Source: Tillus elongatus (Eukaryota > Arthropoda > Insecta > Coleoptera > Cleridae). Taken from it: a DNA stretch of 64,000 bases. Where the stretch lies: assembly GCA_964006375.1 (NCBI GenBank), contig OZ023267.1, forward strand, positions 24,114,739-24,178,738, read 5' to 3'. The notes below the pieces were generated by a model. That model did not search any database. It saw only the letters and a program-made list of their open reading frames with translations, and was not told the origin of the DNA. The position numbers were made by a program, and so were the translations under genes. Of the stretch, positions 11,378-22,974 are shown piece by piece. Positions within the stretch are counted from its first letter, which is position 1. Each line of letters starts with the position of its first letter.

Positions 11378-12619
11378 TAACTTTTCAATATTGTTTTTTT
11401 ATATTTATGTGAAAAATAAAAGACTTCTAAAATATCCAGGGACCCAATATTTTAGCATTTAAAAGTTTGCATACAAATCCCTATCCTTCCATCATCAGTT
11501 GAAGGGCCCTGTATAATATGGAAATGTAATGATACTTTAGAGTATCATGTGATACAGGCACCCAAGAAATTTTATCTTAATGAGTTATCTAATGAGTAAG
11601 CCATCCACTGAAAACATGTTTCCTGTTTTCAGTGAACTCATTAGTTAAGTCTTCAAATAGAAAGCTTGAAGTGTCTGTGCTCATACAAATGTCTGTTTTC
11701 TTGTGATTATTGTTGGAAGTATTTAAGTTTTTAATTTAAAAAAACATGTTGAGTTGTGAACGAGAATCAGGGACCAGTATCACGAAGACAAAACAACTGA
11801 AAAATCTGGTTTGTTGGAAAAAAATTTAGTTAAGAATATGTTATTAAGAAGTATAGTATAAGGCGAGTTGCACGCTTGCGAATTGAATCAATAAGAATTA
11901 AGTTTGTTTTAAAGGCCCCTTTCCAGATATGAAAGGTACTCAAAGAAGGCCAAGTTTAACTTTTGTTGTATTTAACAGCCGCTAAGCTTCAAACGGATGT
12001 TTAAATCTGTAGAGAAAACCAGGTTGTTTTGCAGCAGTTTTAACCATATCAAGTACCAGCTAGATACAGACTACTTCTTAGGCAGAGTTTTACATTGGAA
12101 AAATTATGGTGTCTTTAATTTAGAGCGACTAGGCTGCACCAAGTAGTGGTAACTTTTCGTGTAAGGATCACGTCGAGATCCCAAAGCGGCGCGAATATTC
12201 ATGCGCTTCGTTCAGGAATATCACCCTAACGCGCTTCTTAACCAAGGTCAACGCAAGAAAATGAGAACGAACTCATATAGTCCACAATGATTTAGTAATT
12301 GAAGAAAAAATTAAATGAAACTGTGGGTACTAAAGTCATGGATGATTTTAATCACATCGAAGAATCATTTGGCAGTTGAATGTGAGATATCGCGGTCTTG
12401 TAGACAGCTTCTTGTTGTCGATAGATTGTTGTAGACCTGGATTAATGTGGCTGATGCAGGACTCTATCATTCAACTGCAATGTCTTCCCTAACGCCATCT
12501 AACGATAACTCCTGAGGTCACACGCCTGCGACCGAAGGTGTCCGGTGGTGGATAATTTCACATCTATACCTACTGGCAAATACTAAGGACCAGGGGAAAT
12601 AAATATGTGGACTAGAATA
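11378..12619. other. No gene recognised
   Basis: AT-rich sequence. 12,175-12,290 could hold a very decayed N-terminal part of the transposase that follows (AARIF and EYHPNA can be read), but the match is too weak to annotate. Confidence 0.4.
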
Positions 12620-13081
12620 TATCACAGGAGAATAGTGGGGCCTCTCTTCTTTGAAAAACCGCCCACTAGTATATATATTTAGTTTTGCAAAATCAGCTTG
12701 TTCCAGCGCTTGCAGAAATTTTTCAAAACGACAATGATCCTGACTTTCCGGAGAATACCATACGGCTTCAGCAAGCCGGCGCACCTCCTTGTCCTATTCG
12801 TGATTGTCAGGACAATTACGTTCTTATGAGGTGTATAGGCGGCCACGAACGATGGAAAGACCCGCGAGATCCCCAAATTTTACATCGCTGGATTTTTCAT
12901 GAGATTATTTGAAGTCCAATATCTACGTCAACGGGCCACAAAATTTAGCTGAACTGCAAAATCGCATTACAGATGAAAGCGCAGAAATGATTTTCAATGT
13001 ACAAGAATAATTTCTACAAATTTCTACACAGACTTGCGTATTGTAAAGAAGTCGCTGGATGGCAGTTCGAACACTTAATTT
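12620..13081 (+). pseudogene. Mariner-type transposase C-terminal remnant
   Basis: LVPALAEIFQNDNDPDFPEN, then the degraded catalytic block QAGAPPCPIR (normally QDGAPPH, so the second Asp is lost), then HRWIF. Continuing through frameshifts, VNGPQNLAELQNRI and LAYCKEVAGWQFEHLI follow, the typical C-terminus of DUF4817-type mariner transposases. It is a different, more decayed copy than the one at 6,676-8,468. Confidence 0.7.
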
Positions 13082-14219
13082 AGCAATTGTATTTGCTTGG
13101 CTAATGACTTTTTGTGTATTTTTGGGGTACGCTCTGGTGTTTTGATCTCCGATGTATGTTTCTCATCAAAGTTGTTGAAATTTTTGTCATTAGAAGATGG
13201 AATTTGTCCGGTCGAAGGGTCTCTGACATACGGTGTAATTGGAGAGATTCGAGATGCAATTATTACTAGCTAGAAGGCAGTGTATATCGGTGGTTTTTCT
13301 CTTCAGAGTTGTTAGTGGAAGACCCTGGCTTTTTGTCTGGTGTAAATTTGAATAGTTAGAGTTGCGATATCCACACGGCTTTTAACGCTGTCACGGAACC
13401 GTACACCCAGCATCGTTTGGTTTCCGATTTATTTCTGAATCATTGAGTATAAAAGTGTCCAAAATGGCATTCATATATTTTAGGCACAGAAGGTTTCATC
13501 GGGAATTAGTATTTTTGGATTCGTTTTAATTATGACTAACATTTTGTCATTGAAATTGTATTGTTTTCTTATATTTTAATAACATGTAGGTACAATTCTA
13601 TTATATTTGTTGACATACCCTGTAGCCAGCGTATGCAGTAAATAAATAACTCATGTTATTATATTTCTTTTAGGGCTGATTCTGCCTTATGTTTGAATGG
13701 CTAAAATTTAAGCAGTTTTGGAATATATTATGCGGCTAGGAATTATTTGTTGTGGTTTAAATCCCTCAAAAGGTTTTTTTTATTCTTTTGGTGCTTTTTT
13801 TTTTACAAAAGGACGTACTACTACCCGATTATTAAGAAATGAAAATAAAGAAACCTGTTGTTAAATGACCACATTTAGGAAGAATTGTATTGTTGTGGTT
13901 AACTTTCATCTTTCTAGTTTTTATGAGGGGGTTATTTTAAGCAGACGACATAAAAAGCCTCCTGTGATGACTATGAAATGATTTTACAATGTAAAAGGAT
14001 TAGAAAGCAGAACGCAGGGCAGTAAAAAGATATGATAGGTATAAATAGTAAATCTTTATCGCCAATGAACTACCATTAAACGTGGATGAACTTTTTGTAA
14101 GGGGTTGGGAGAACTTCATAGACATTACTTACATGTCATTCATGTTACATCACCCGGTAAATCTTTAAAGAAATAGATAAATAACAACTGATGATCAGAC
14201 GATGTTGTCATAATAACTA
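13082..14219. other. No gene recognised
   Basis: Probably the 3' remnant of the transposon at 12,620 followed by AT-rich unique sequence. No ORF above 60 codons and no repeat family seen elsewhere in the window. Confidence 0.4.
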
Positions 14220-14400
14220 GCGTCCGCTACTGAAGACACGGCCGGCAGAGCCACCTTGTTGCAGCGATAACTCAACTTCCCGAGGTTGCAGCCCTCATGC
14301 CGGTTGCTATGGTAACAGCATTGGTCCCCTCACGGCGGAGGCGCACATCGATCGCCGTCCCCTTGCCGCCCAACACGGGTTTGTCACTCCATAAGCTACA
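14220..14400. promoter_or_regulatory. GC-rich island with RFX-type X-box
   Basis: About 180 bp of strongly GC/CpG-rich, repeat-free sequence stand out from AT-rich surroundings. GTTGCTATGGTAAC at 14,303-14,316 matches the RFX X-box consensus (two inverted half-sites around AT), and a CCAAT-type ATTGG follows at 14,319. In animals such boxes mark promoters of cilia genes. A 61-codon ORF starts at 14,297 but has no recognisable domain. No adjoining gene can be shown. Confidence 0.4.
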
Positions 14401-15080
14401 TTGCCGAATCGGGAAAAATCCGGTACATTTGGAGAATGTTCTTGATTGTTCTGGAAATTTTATTATGTATATGTTTGTCTGAAATATAAAATATGTTCTT
14501 TGTTTTACTTGACGAAGTCATTTTATAGTGATCAAGCTTACTCTGAAAGAGAATATCGGGTGTGACGGACAGGGGAAACAAAACTTATTACAGAACGACA
14601 AACATAAAAGAGAACTAAATGTGCAAGATAAGTATATTTCTATGCTTTCATAACTTAGAAATCAAGGAAAACTATTTTGCGTCCAATATACGGTCTCAAT
14701 GCAGCTTAATAATCTCGCGGGAGTTTAAAATATCAATATTTGTTTCCTTGAATGAAATTTTTTTTGTAAACCTAGAAAATTCAATTTTGGTGTGTAACAA
14801 CAACTTTATAATGGCAACATGTGTAGCAAACATTATCAGACCAGCTTCATTATTTTCGGAAATCTAATTTTCCATGTTTTAAAATATTTTTATGAAAATT
14901 CGCTACCATATTTTGTTAAATATAAAACTTTTAAACCCGAAAGCGATCAATCTTTTTCAAATATTTAAGTCAGATGAGGAACAATAGGTCTTGAAACATA
15001 AATTTAAGACCTTACTAAACCCACTTTTTGCAATATATGTTGTAAAATGAGTTAATATTGGAACCTGTGATGAGCACTGA

Positions 15081-15264
15081 TAAGTACTATTTGGAGAACC
15101 CAATTCATCACAATGCAGTTTTCTGACCCGAAGATCGTTTCGCTAACAAAGTTAGATGAGTAAACTGTTTACTCATCCCCTTGTTGACGCTAACATTGTT
15201 AGCGAAACGATCGTCGGGTCAGAAAACTGTATTGTGATGAATTGGGTTCTCCAGATTGTACTTA
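15081..15264. repeat. Palindromic element with hammerhead-like core
   Basis: TAAGTACTATTTGGAGAACC and following sequence to about 15,152 mirror 15,193-15,264, arms of about 70 bp. The right half contains CGCTAAC-ATT-GTTAGCG followed by AAACGATCGTCGGGTC. Single-arm or diverged copies are at 17,820-17,930 and 59,467-59,583. Confidence 0.8.
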
Positions 15265-15289
15265 ATATATGTTGTACATAACCCGCGTT

Positions 15290-15520
15290 TGTTTTAGAAT
15301 ATTTGTTTAAAAGTCATCAATTTTGACTTTTTAAATTGTCACTTTGACGTTTTTAAAAAAGAAAGCCATAAAATTTTCAGTATTTTTTTTGTTTCTTGAA
15401 TTTTTTGTGCCAAGAAACTTAATCTTCGTCTGTAGTGTTTTAATAGACATAACATAATATTTAAATTTTGTGCCCTCCTTTTACCTTCAGTGCGACCACA
15501 CTTTTTTTTCTTTATGTGCT
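15290..15520 (+). repeat. Fragment of the ACGTCAAA repeat family
   Basis: TTTTGACTTTTTAAATTGTC, ACTTTGACGTTTTTAAA, TTTTTGTGCCAAGAAACTTA and GTGCGACCACAC align in order with 1,440-1,660. Confidence 0.45.
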
Positions 15521-15659
15521 TAGGACTTTCTTTCAACTTGGGATCTAAATACAGGCGTAGAGGCTATTTATCTGGGTTCACAAAGGTTAGTTTTATTCTC
15601 TTTACTAGTGAATTTTCTTTGAAAAAAAAGTCACTACTTAAGAGATCCCGACTTTTGAA

Positions 15660-15704
15660 CACACGCACACACACACACACACACATATATGTATATATAC
15701 ATAC
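15660..15704. repeat. (CA)n(TA)n microsatellite
   Basis: ACACGCACACACACACACAC runs into ATATATGTATATATACATA at the left border of a hAT-like element. Confidence 0.85.
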
Positions 15705-16583
15705 AGGCTATCCAGCGACCGGGAAAACCTGGAAAAACCAGGGAATGTGAAGAACCCACTAAAATGTCAGGGAAATTTGTGATTTTACTCAAATGTCATG
15801 GAAATCATTCAGTAGACCTGGAAATTATATATTTGTAAAATGTCGACACTAGCAGATGCTTTTTTATTTTTATTTCATATATATTATATAAATTTTCTCA
15901 CGTAAAAAGTTTTCTCATACCTAGGAAAATATATCTAATAACAGTGTGGGTTACCTTTGGTACCAATATCAATTAAATCCGCCAATGAACGCAGCGTATG
16001 CCACATCATGCATCTTCTATCTGAAACATGTCTCATATGTACATATCACTTGGACTGTTCATCCTTGAATGAATAAAATTCAAAATGCGTTTTATATATT
16101 GGCCGGGTACAGCTGTGTTGTGAATGTGTTTATTCTATTTTAACCTTTTTAGAGAGGTAACACTTCCGAATTTTCAAAAAACAAAGATTAATAGGCGCGA
16201 ATCTGAGCCTTTGGAACCCATTTCCCAGGCTTATTCAAATTTATATATACGAACAACGTGGTTTGCAAAGTTTCTACGCCACCTAGAGACTTCTGGTTTG
16301 TATCACACTCAAAAATTCTTTCGTTGGCCAGTCATGAGTCAAGTTTTTCCATGAAAAAATTTCTAATTTTCTTCTCGAAAATGCTATATGTTATAAATGT
16401 AACGGAGTTAAGCATACTTATGTTTTTGATTTTGTAAGTTTTTTGTCTGTAATTTTTATTTAGTTTGTTCAAAAAAAAAAAAATTCACGTACGTGTGTTT
16501 TTTATTTCGAGTATTATGAAAAATGTACTCGAGGGGCCTGGAAATGTCAGGGAATTTGATTTTTTATTTTGGCTGGGTACCCT
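15705..16583. mobile_element. hAT-like non-autonomous element, about 880 bp
   Basis: The ends CAGGCTATCCAGC and, inverted, CAGGGTACCCAGCC form imperfect terminal repeats. Both ends carry CCTGGAAA and GTCAGGGAA motifs, as does the element at 9,736. An internal ORF (16,124-16,354, 76 codons) has no recognisable domain. TA microsatellites border both sides, hiding the target duplication. Confidence 0.6.
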
Positions 16584-16730
<147 letters not shown>

Positions 16731-16734
16731 TAGT

Positions 16735-17090
16735 GACATCTAGGACGAAACAATATAAGGAATATAGTGGCAGAATTTGTACCGGAGTCGTCTTACAAAG
16801 TTCCTTGTTTCGTCCCAGATGTCAGTAGCTTGTACATCTCGCGTTTCGTTCAGATTTTGGCTACGTTAAGCCAATTAATTTATATGTTTTGATTATTGCT
16901 GATATAACACACTGATGAGCTCAAATAAGAGCGAAACTAGTATGTGTTTCCAGTAATAATCTTGATATATCTATTTTTATATTATTCGTATATTTCCTTA
17001 ATATAGTGACAGGGCTGACGATTTTAAAGATCGTTTGTGGTTGTACGGCGGCACCTGACGTACAGAATTTGTACCGGAGTCGTCTTCCAG
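16735..17090. repeat. Short inverted and direct repeats
   Basis: GACATCTAGGACGAAACAA at 16,735 is mirrored by TTGTTTCGTCCCAGATGTC at about 16,805-16,823. Within the loop, CAGAATTTGTACCGGAGTCG at 16,771 is repeated directly at 17,063, 292 bp downstream. The minus-strand ORF 16,921-17,106 has no recognisable domain. Confidence 0.6.
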
Positions 17091-17109
17091 ACAAAGCTCC
17101 TTGCAACCA

Positions 17110-17445
17110 AATTTGGCACGCGTATTTTTGTAATATAAAGACAGAACGATGTGAAATTTAGGTCTGTAAGTTTAAAGACAAAAAGTTATAGGCATTTAAA
17201 GAAAAAAATGAGGTTTTCCGCAAAACGTCAAAGTCGCGATTGAAACGTCAAAATTGGCAACATTTAGACAAAGAACCTGAAACAAATACGGATTATGTAA
17301 ACAAAATGTCTCAAGAAGAGTGTTCTGGAAACCCTTAAGTTTCAGCTTCAACCGTCATTGTCGTTCATTTTCCCAAAATATTTCCAGAAAATTCATTTCA
17401 AATAGACCCTTTCTCTGATGTTTTGGCAGTAGTTTTAGTTAAGTT
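17110..17445 (-). repeat. Copy of the ACGTCAAA repeat family
   Basis: On the minus strand AGAGAAAGGGTCTATTTGAA, ATGACGGTTGAAGCTGAAAC, CCAATTTTGACGTTTC and ACCAAATTTGGTTGC follow one another exactly as at 26,580-26,905 and 53,235-53,545. Confidence 0.8.
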
Positions 17446-17819
17446 TATAGTTTAACTGTCTATCGTTTTTAGCTATAAAGTAATACGGCTGTGGTAGCCA
17501 GCATCGCAAAGCTAAATGAGATGTAAGACTAGCTTTTTACACGTGTCGCCATCTCGTTGCGGAACCAAGTAGTATGTTGCCACGGCAGCTGCAAATAACA
17601 GAGAATGTTAAAAAAATAGAGACAATGTACAGTCAACTAACAATCTAGTAAATTGTCAGCCGTGGCCCATTTCAAACCGGTCTACGGTTCTAATTGTGCT
17701 GAGAATACATCTAGCCTTACATACAATAATGGTGACGTCATCTGCAACTACGTCACTGCCTGGTACGCATGCGTTTCTACGGCCAATCAATTAATACAGA
17801 TACTTCTATAAGTGAAGGT
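17446..17819. other. Unassigned stretch with CRE and CCAAT motifs
   Basis: No ORF. TGACGTCA at 17,733-17,740 is a perfect CRE palindrome, a CGTCA half-site follows at 17,750, and GGCCAATCA lies near 17,782. This may be promoter debris or chance. Confidence 0.3.
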
Positions 17820-17930
17820 TGAAACCTGTGATAGCACTGATAAGTAGAATTTGGAAAACCTAAATCATCACAATACAGTTTTTAGACCCGACGATCGTTT
17901 CGCTAACAAAGTAAGCGTCATCAAGGGGAT
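17820..17930 (-). repeat. Single arm of the palindromic family of 15,081
   Basis: On the minus strand CCCCTTGATGACGCTTAC, TTTGTTAGCGAAACGATCG, TCGGGTC and ATTGTGATGATTTAGG align with the right half of the palindrome at 15,177-15,252. The hammerhead-like motif occupies about 17,886-17,928. The mirror arm is absent. Confidence 0.7.
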
Positions 17931-18350
17931 AAATAAACTTCTTAATACACATACTGGTATATGAAAGGTTACCAAAGTGATATCTGCACAGTTTCAGTGA
18001 AGCTATTGAAAAATATAGCAGCCATTTGGCGAAACTTTTTAACAACCCACAAAGTGAGTCCGAACACGGTAAAACATTACACGAGTAGCTTTTATTATTG
18101 AGTGGATTCATTTTTTAGCAACCCATTGAAACAGAAAATTCACTTTGAATGTGGTGGAGTGCCTTTTGGTCAATGGGAAACTTATGTTTGTTTGGTAAAT
18201 TTTGATTTAAAAATATTTCGATTTAGGCTTTGTCCGAGAAGTTGGAGCCCCTTAAAATGGCGTGAAAAATCTACATTCAATTATTTTTCTGAAGAAAAAA
18301 GACAGCTAAAAATTGAAGGGTGTATTTTGCAGGCGGAGACTACTACTAGC
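17931..18350. other. Unassigned stretch with a 100-codon ORF
   Basis: A + strand frame from 18,102 reads into the LINE tail at 18,351, opening MDSFFSNPLKQKIHFECGGV. I recognise no domain. It may be debris of the sequence the LINE inserted into. A minus-strand frame at 17,860-18,111 overlaps the palindrome arm and is unlikely to be real. Confidence 0.3.
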
Positions 18351-18675
18351 TTTTTTTCTCCCTCAGGGCTCATCCGCGTCTTTTCCGCACCAATAGCACT
18401 GTAGCCTTTGGCTTATTGTCCAAGCCCTTAGTCTTTTCTACTTCACCCATTCCAAAATCACTGTGCCTTGAACTAGTCTGCACAGCGATTGGTAGGGTGA
18501 CGTTTTATATTTTTCTGTCTCTGGTCTAGACTGACCATAGATCAGTTGTCTTTTGCGGTCCAGAGCTTTACACTCGCACAAGATGTGCTGGGCTGATTTC
18601 TCCCCCTCGCCGCAGAGTCTGCATGCGAGGTCGCCCTCGAACCGCCCAGCCTGGAATTTACCTGTAGGCTACTAA
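18351..18675 (-). mobile_element. I/R1-like LINE 3' end with internal deletion
   Basis: The 3' ~290 bp match 7,172-7,460 in the same orientation, including the GGGAGAAAAAAAG tail and the C-x2-C...H knuckle coding region. At about 18,643 the sequence jumps to what corresponds to about 7,808, a deletion of roughly 350 bp. No clean target duplication was found. Confidence 0.85.
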
Positions 18676-18859
18676 ACAGCTTACATGAGATCCTAGTTTT
18701 ATTGAACTCTGCTTTTTTAAGTGGATGAATCGCACTACCCCCCTCCAGGTTCTTTTAACAGAACTTTTTTCGTAATGTTTTTTTTTATTTTAAAATTCAT
18801 GTGTAAATGGCTCAAAATATTTAAAATTCTTTCTGAATTTTTTAGGTTTCGAATAAAAA

Positions 18860-19232
18860 AATAAAATTCAATTACTTGCACATATTATTTAAATTAAATA
18901 AGCATTCATTAACAGTTTGTAAATTCATTAATTCTATAAATAAATCATTTAATTTAGTTGTCTTGGGCGTGCCGCTGTATTAGGTATTTTAGTAGATTTG
19001 TTAAGTTGTTTTTACACATTTAAACAAACAAGTAAATTAAATGAATCATGACAGTAGTGCCAAAGTTAAATGAATGTACAACCACTGTAAAGTTAATAAT
19101 ATTGAGACAGTAGAATACTTTGCATTCTTATTGTCATTGAACGCCTAATTAAGCATTGATTCATTCTTTTTTTAATCAAGTAATTAATTAATTTAAATAT
19201 TAGTTTGTGCAAGTAAGTAATTGAATTTTATT
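18860..19232. repeat. Palindromic element, very AT-rich
   Basis: ATAAAATTCAATTACTTGCA with ATTATTTAAATTA at the left is mirrored at the right by TAATTAATTTAAATATTAG, TTGTGCAAG and TAATTGAATTTTAT. Inner segments (CATTTAATTTAGTTGTC against its mirror near 19,025) also pair. No coding potential. Confidence 0.6.
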
Positions 19233-19727
19233 GTGTTGTGACAAAAAGCTGACGGGGACGATGCGATTCACCTCCTTAAAGAAAACCGAATTGTATAAAA
19301 CTAGTACCTTATGTAAGCTTTCTAAATATTTTAAGACCCCTATTAAATTTATGAGGGATTTTTCTGCCCTTGTCAGTGATACACCCTGTATAATAGTTTT
19401 GTTTCTTAAAATGATTTATCTTCTTTTTGTTGACTCCATATTTTCCAAAGATACATCAAGGTAATCAAAACACGTGCAAAAAATGACCTATTACAATAAA
19501 ATAGATGTCGCTATTTTTCACATTTTTTCAAAACTACCACCAGATCAGCCAGACCAAAACTACTGGCTAAACATATCGCAAGGTTCTCCAAGGAAATACG
19601 TAAAGTAGTCGTTTCTTCAAACCTATGAAATTTAACATGTGATAAGTACCACTTTTCTGTAGAATCTTTCTGTCTTTATTCTTGTACTAGGCCTAGTTGC
19701 CTGACGTTAGCCTCGCCACCATACTAC

Positions 19728-20142
19728 TACTCTTGACGAGCATCTCGCTACAATAAACACCCGGTTGCATTGATCATGCGCACTTCGCAGAATATTCTAA
19801 GTAACGAAATAAAAGACCTCCCTGGCATGCTGTTTACAAAAAATCCTCCCAACTGAGCCTTGACATCAGTTTGCCTATCAAAAGCTAAAAGAAGGAAAAA
19901 AATGGAAGGAAAAGTAGGTACATTAAGCTCACATGGATGTCAGGGTTGATTTGCCTTCCCCTTTAACTTTTAATTGGGAAAACTGATGTCAGGGCAGGTC
20001 AGGAAGGTCAGTCGGGAGGATTGTGTGTAAACAGCACGTCAGGGAGTTATTTTATTTCGTTACTTAAAATATTCTGCGAAGTGCGCATGATCAATGCAAC
20101 CGGTTACTGCTGTGGCGAGAGGCTCGTTATTCTTGTACATTG
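19728..20142. repeat. Foldback element with arms of about 190 bp
   Basis: CTCTTGACGAGCATCTCGC, CCGGTTGCATTGATCATGCG, CACTTCGCAGAATATTCTAA, GTAACGAAATAAAAGACCTC and ATGCTGTTTACA are mirrored in reverse order up to 20,142. One arm of the same family is at 61,230-61,350. Confidence 0.85.
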
Positions 20143-20239
20143 GTTTTTGTTCCAATCATTTTACTTCCACATCGTCAATACGTGACAAAAATTTCAAAAA
20201 AGAATGTTTTCGCTTGCACGTCGTGAAAAATGCCTAGAA

Positions 20240-22560
20240 TTTTTTTGTCTGTATGTCTGTCTGTAGCCACGATAACTTTAGAACGAATTGAGATATCGTT
20301 TTCAAATTTGGTGTACAGTTAGGACCTGACAAGCGATCTATTCGGATTGTTTTTTGACTAAAATCGCTCCGGGGGTAGGTGATGAATGAGGGATGATTTG
20401 GTGAAAATTGATTATTTTTTGTTTGTTTGTTAAAACTCGAGTAATTTAACGTTTTAGGGGTTGTTTATTAGAAAACTTTCAATTTCATTAAAACATCTGT
20501 TATTTTGTTCTGAAACTAAATTAGGGGTTCAATATCTGGGGAGGGAATACAACAGGTAGTTGTCAACTCAGGATGCCGTGCTTAGCACTTACCTGACAGT
20601 CTTAGATTACATAAATAGTGGGTCCAAATCCGCCGGGCTGTTCTTCGACATTTCGAAAGCTTTTATTGCAAAAATTGGAGCATTATGGCATAAGGGGAAA
20701 TGCATATTTATGGCTCAAAAGCTACCTGCCCGGGAGAAGTCAGGCTGTCAGGATACGGCAGGCAGGTAAGAGCTATATGTCTGGAATTTCAGCCGTGTCG
20801 AGCGGCGTGCCGCAGGGCAGCATATTGGGCCCTGTTTTGTTTACAATTTTTCTCAACGGTGTTCTTTATGATCTCCAACAATACCACTTAACTTTGTACG
20901 CAGATGACACCACTGCTGCAATCTCAGGGAAAAGTTTTGAAGAGCTTGGTGCTGCAGCTAATGTGTGTCTCTCAGGTGTCAGCCTGGTGTTCGCGAAATG
21001 GTCTGGTTCTAAACACACGGAAGACTGAAATGCTTATTTTTTCTCCTGTGGGTGTACATCCGTATCTGAGCCTATCTGTGAGATCTGATAACGGTTCAAT
21101 AAGACAGAGCACGTCTGTAAAGTTTTTGAGGCTCCATCTGGATTCTAAGTTATCATGGGATGTCCATGTTGACTATGTGGTGGCCTCTCTTGCATCTAGA
21201 AATTACGCGTTGCTGCAGCTCAGGGATTCCTTGAGTACTCAGGCGTTGTTGGCATGCTACTATGGTAGTGTCAACTGTCTCCCGGTATATGGTTTGCTGT
21301 GTTGGGGCGGCTGTGTACATTTGTGGAGGGTTCTGTTGATGCAGAAGAGAATTGACCGCACCATATTTGGCCTGTCGTCTTCCGAATCTTGTAGATCATT
21401 ATTTATACGGTATGGCATTTTAACAGTGACGTGCCTATATATGCTTGAGGCGCTTTGTTATGCCAGAAAAAAATATTGCAATGTTTAGTGCCTGCGGTAA
21501 TATTACAGCGTATGAAACAAGACATGCTAAAGATTTGTGTGTTCCCCTTATAGGATCGAACAGATTAATCGGGCACCTCGCAACACTGCAATTCGCTTAT
21601 ATAATCATTTACCTGACAGCGTCAACAATTTGAGCAGCCTCAGGCAATTTAAGCTTGCTTTGAAATCGTTTTTTAGGGGAGCATTCTTTTTATTCTGTGG
21701 ACGGATATTTTACTTTTAAATTTCAGCGTTGATAAGCTGTTTTCTGTGTTTTGACTATTTCCGATATCTTGTAGAGATCTATGGAGCAGTTCTAATAAAT
21801 AAATAAACGGAAATTTCGAGAAAAAATAATAATTGTAAAACGGTGTAAAAGTCTCAAAACATATACAAACTTTGATTCTGGAAAGAAAATTTTGTTCTGT
21901 CCGTTAGTAGGCGCAACAACTTCCGAACCAATTTAGATATCTTCTTCAAATTCGGTATCCAGTTGGCACCCGATAGAGGAACGCTTCGAATTGTTTTTGG
22001 GTAAGATCGCTTCAGGGGGTAGGGGATAAATGAGAAATGATTTCATGAAAATTGTCATTTTTCGTTAAAATTCGAGTAATATAACGTTTTAGACATTTAT
22101 GGTTACATGAATATGCTTTTTTTTTTGCTTATTTTCAAACTTTTAATTTCATCCAACATCTGATATTATGTGCGAAAATTAAATTAGGGGTTGAATCAGG
22201 TGGAATATCGGTGACAGAAATTTCAATATTTTTTTGCTAAAACGGCTTAGAAAGTCTCAAAACATACAGAAAACTTGATTTTGGAACAAACATTTTTTTG
22301 TGGGTCTGTCGGCCTGTACGCCTGTTTGTTAGTAGGCGCATAACTTTCGAACGAATTGAGATATCATCCTCAAATTTGGTATCCAGTAACACCTGACAGA
22401 GGCATGCTTCAAGTTGTTTTTGGATAATATGTGGTCAGGTCCGGGATCAGGTGGCAGGGAATAAATGAGGGGTGATTTGGTGAAAATTGATTTTTCATTA
22501 AAACTCGAGGAATATAAAGTTTCAGAAGTTTATGGGCACAGGAATACGAATATTTTCTTT
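20240..22560 (+). repeat. Tandem array of a roughly 410-bp unit, interrupted by a LINE
   Basis: Three units share AACGAATTGAGATATC, CAAATTTGGT, GGGGGTAGG, GATTTGGTGAAAATTGAT, AACTCGAGTAAT and AAATTAGGGGTT. They start near 20,240, 21,889 and 22,300. The last two are 411 bp apart; the first is split from the rest by the LINE at 20,560-21,808. Confidence 0.75.
20560..21808 (+). pseudogene. 5'-truncated CR1/Jockey-group LINE, reverse transcriptase remnant
   Basis: Reading across two or three frames gives LFFDISKAF, YLWLKSYLPGRSQAVRIRQ, SSGVPQGSILGPVLFTIFLN and LTLYADDTTAAISG (the YADD core). Then come AWCSRNGLVLNTRKTEML and the thumb/C-terminal region ending IEQINRAPRNTAIRLYNHLP. Frameshifts fall near 20,690, 20,985 and 21,480. 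The 3' end has TAATAAATAAATAAA at 21,793-21,807. It is a different family from 4,082 and 7,172, is inserted in a tandem array and is not functional. Confidence 0.82.
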
Positions 22561-22974
22561 GTGGTCTAGTCATGGACCTTAAATTCATTTAATGAGCATG
22601 TCTTTTTGGGACGAGCAGATTATTACATCTATGTGGAAGTTATGCTTCAATTTGCAGCACTATTTTTTAATTCCCAACACAAATTACATCATTGTTTTCA
22701 AGAATTTGTCTGCTATCAATTTATCTACGAATCTATAGGTATTCCAGTGCATGTAATGTATGTTTGGTGTGTAACCTGCTTCTGGGACACCTGTATGGTG
22801 GCTAATAATTTTAAAATGTCTTCTTATTCCCTATATTATACTATATACTCTATTGTCAAACATTTTACAATGTGTCTTATTACAATAAGTCTAACAAGAC
22901 TTATGCTGTATAAGTGAGACAATTTAAAAGCATTCATCTGAAAATAGTTGACATAATTTCCAACCTTTTTTTAT
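22561..22974. other. No gene recognised
   Basis: A 103-codon + strand frame (22,606-22,917) is hydrophobic and low in complexity, with no domain and no splice context. I regard it as chance. Confidence 0.35.
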
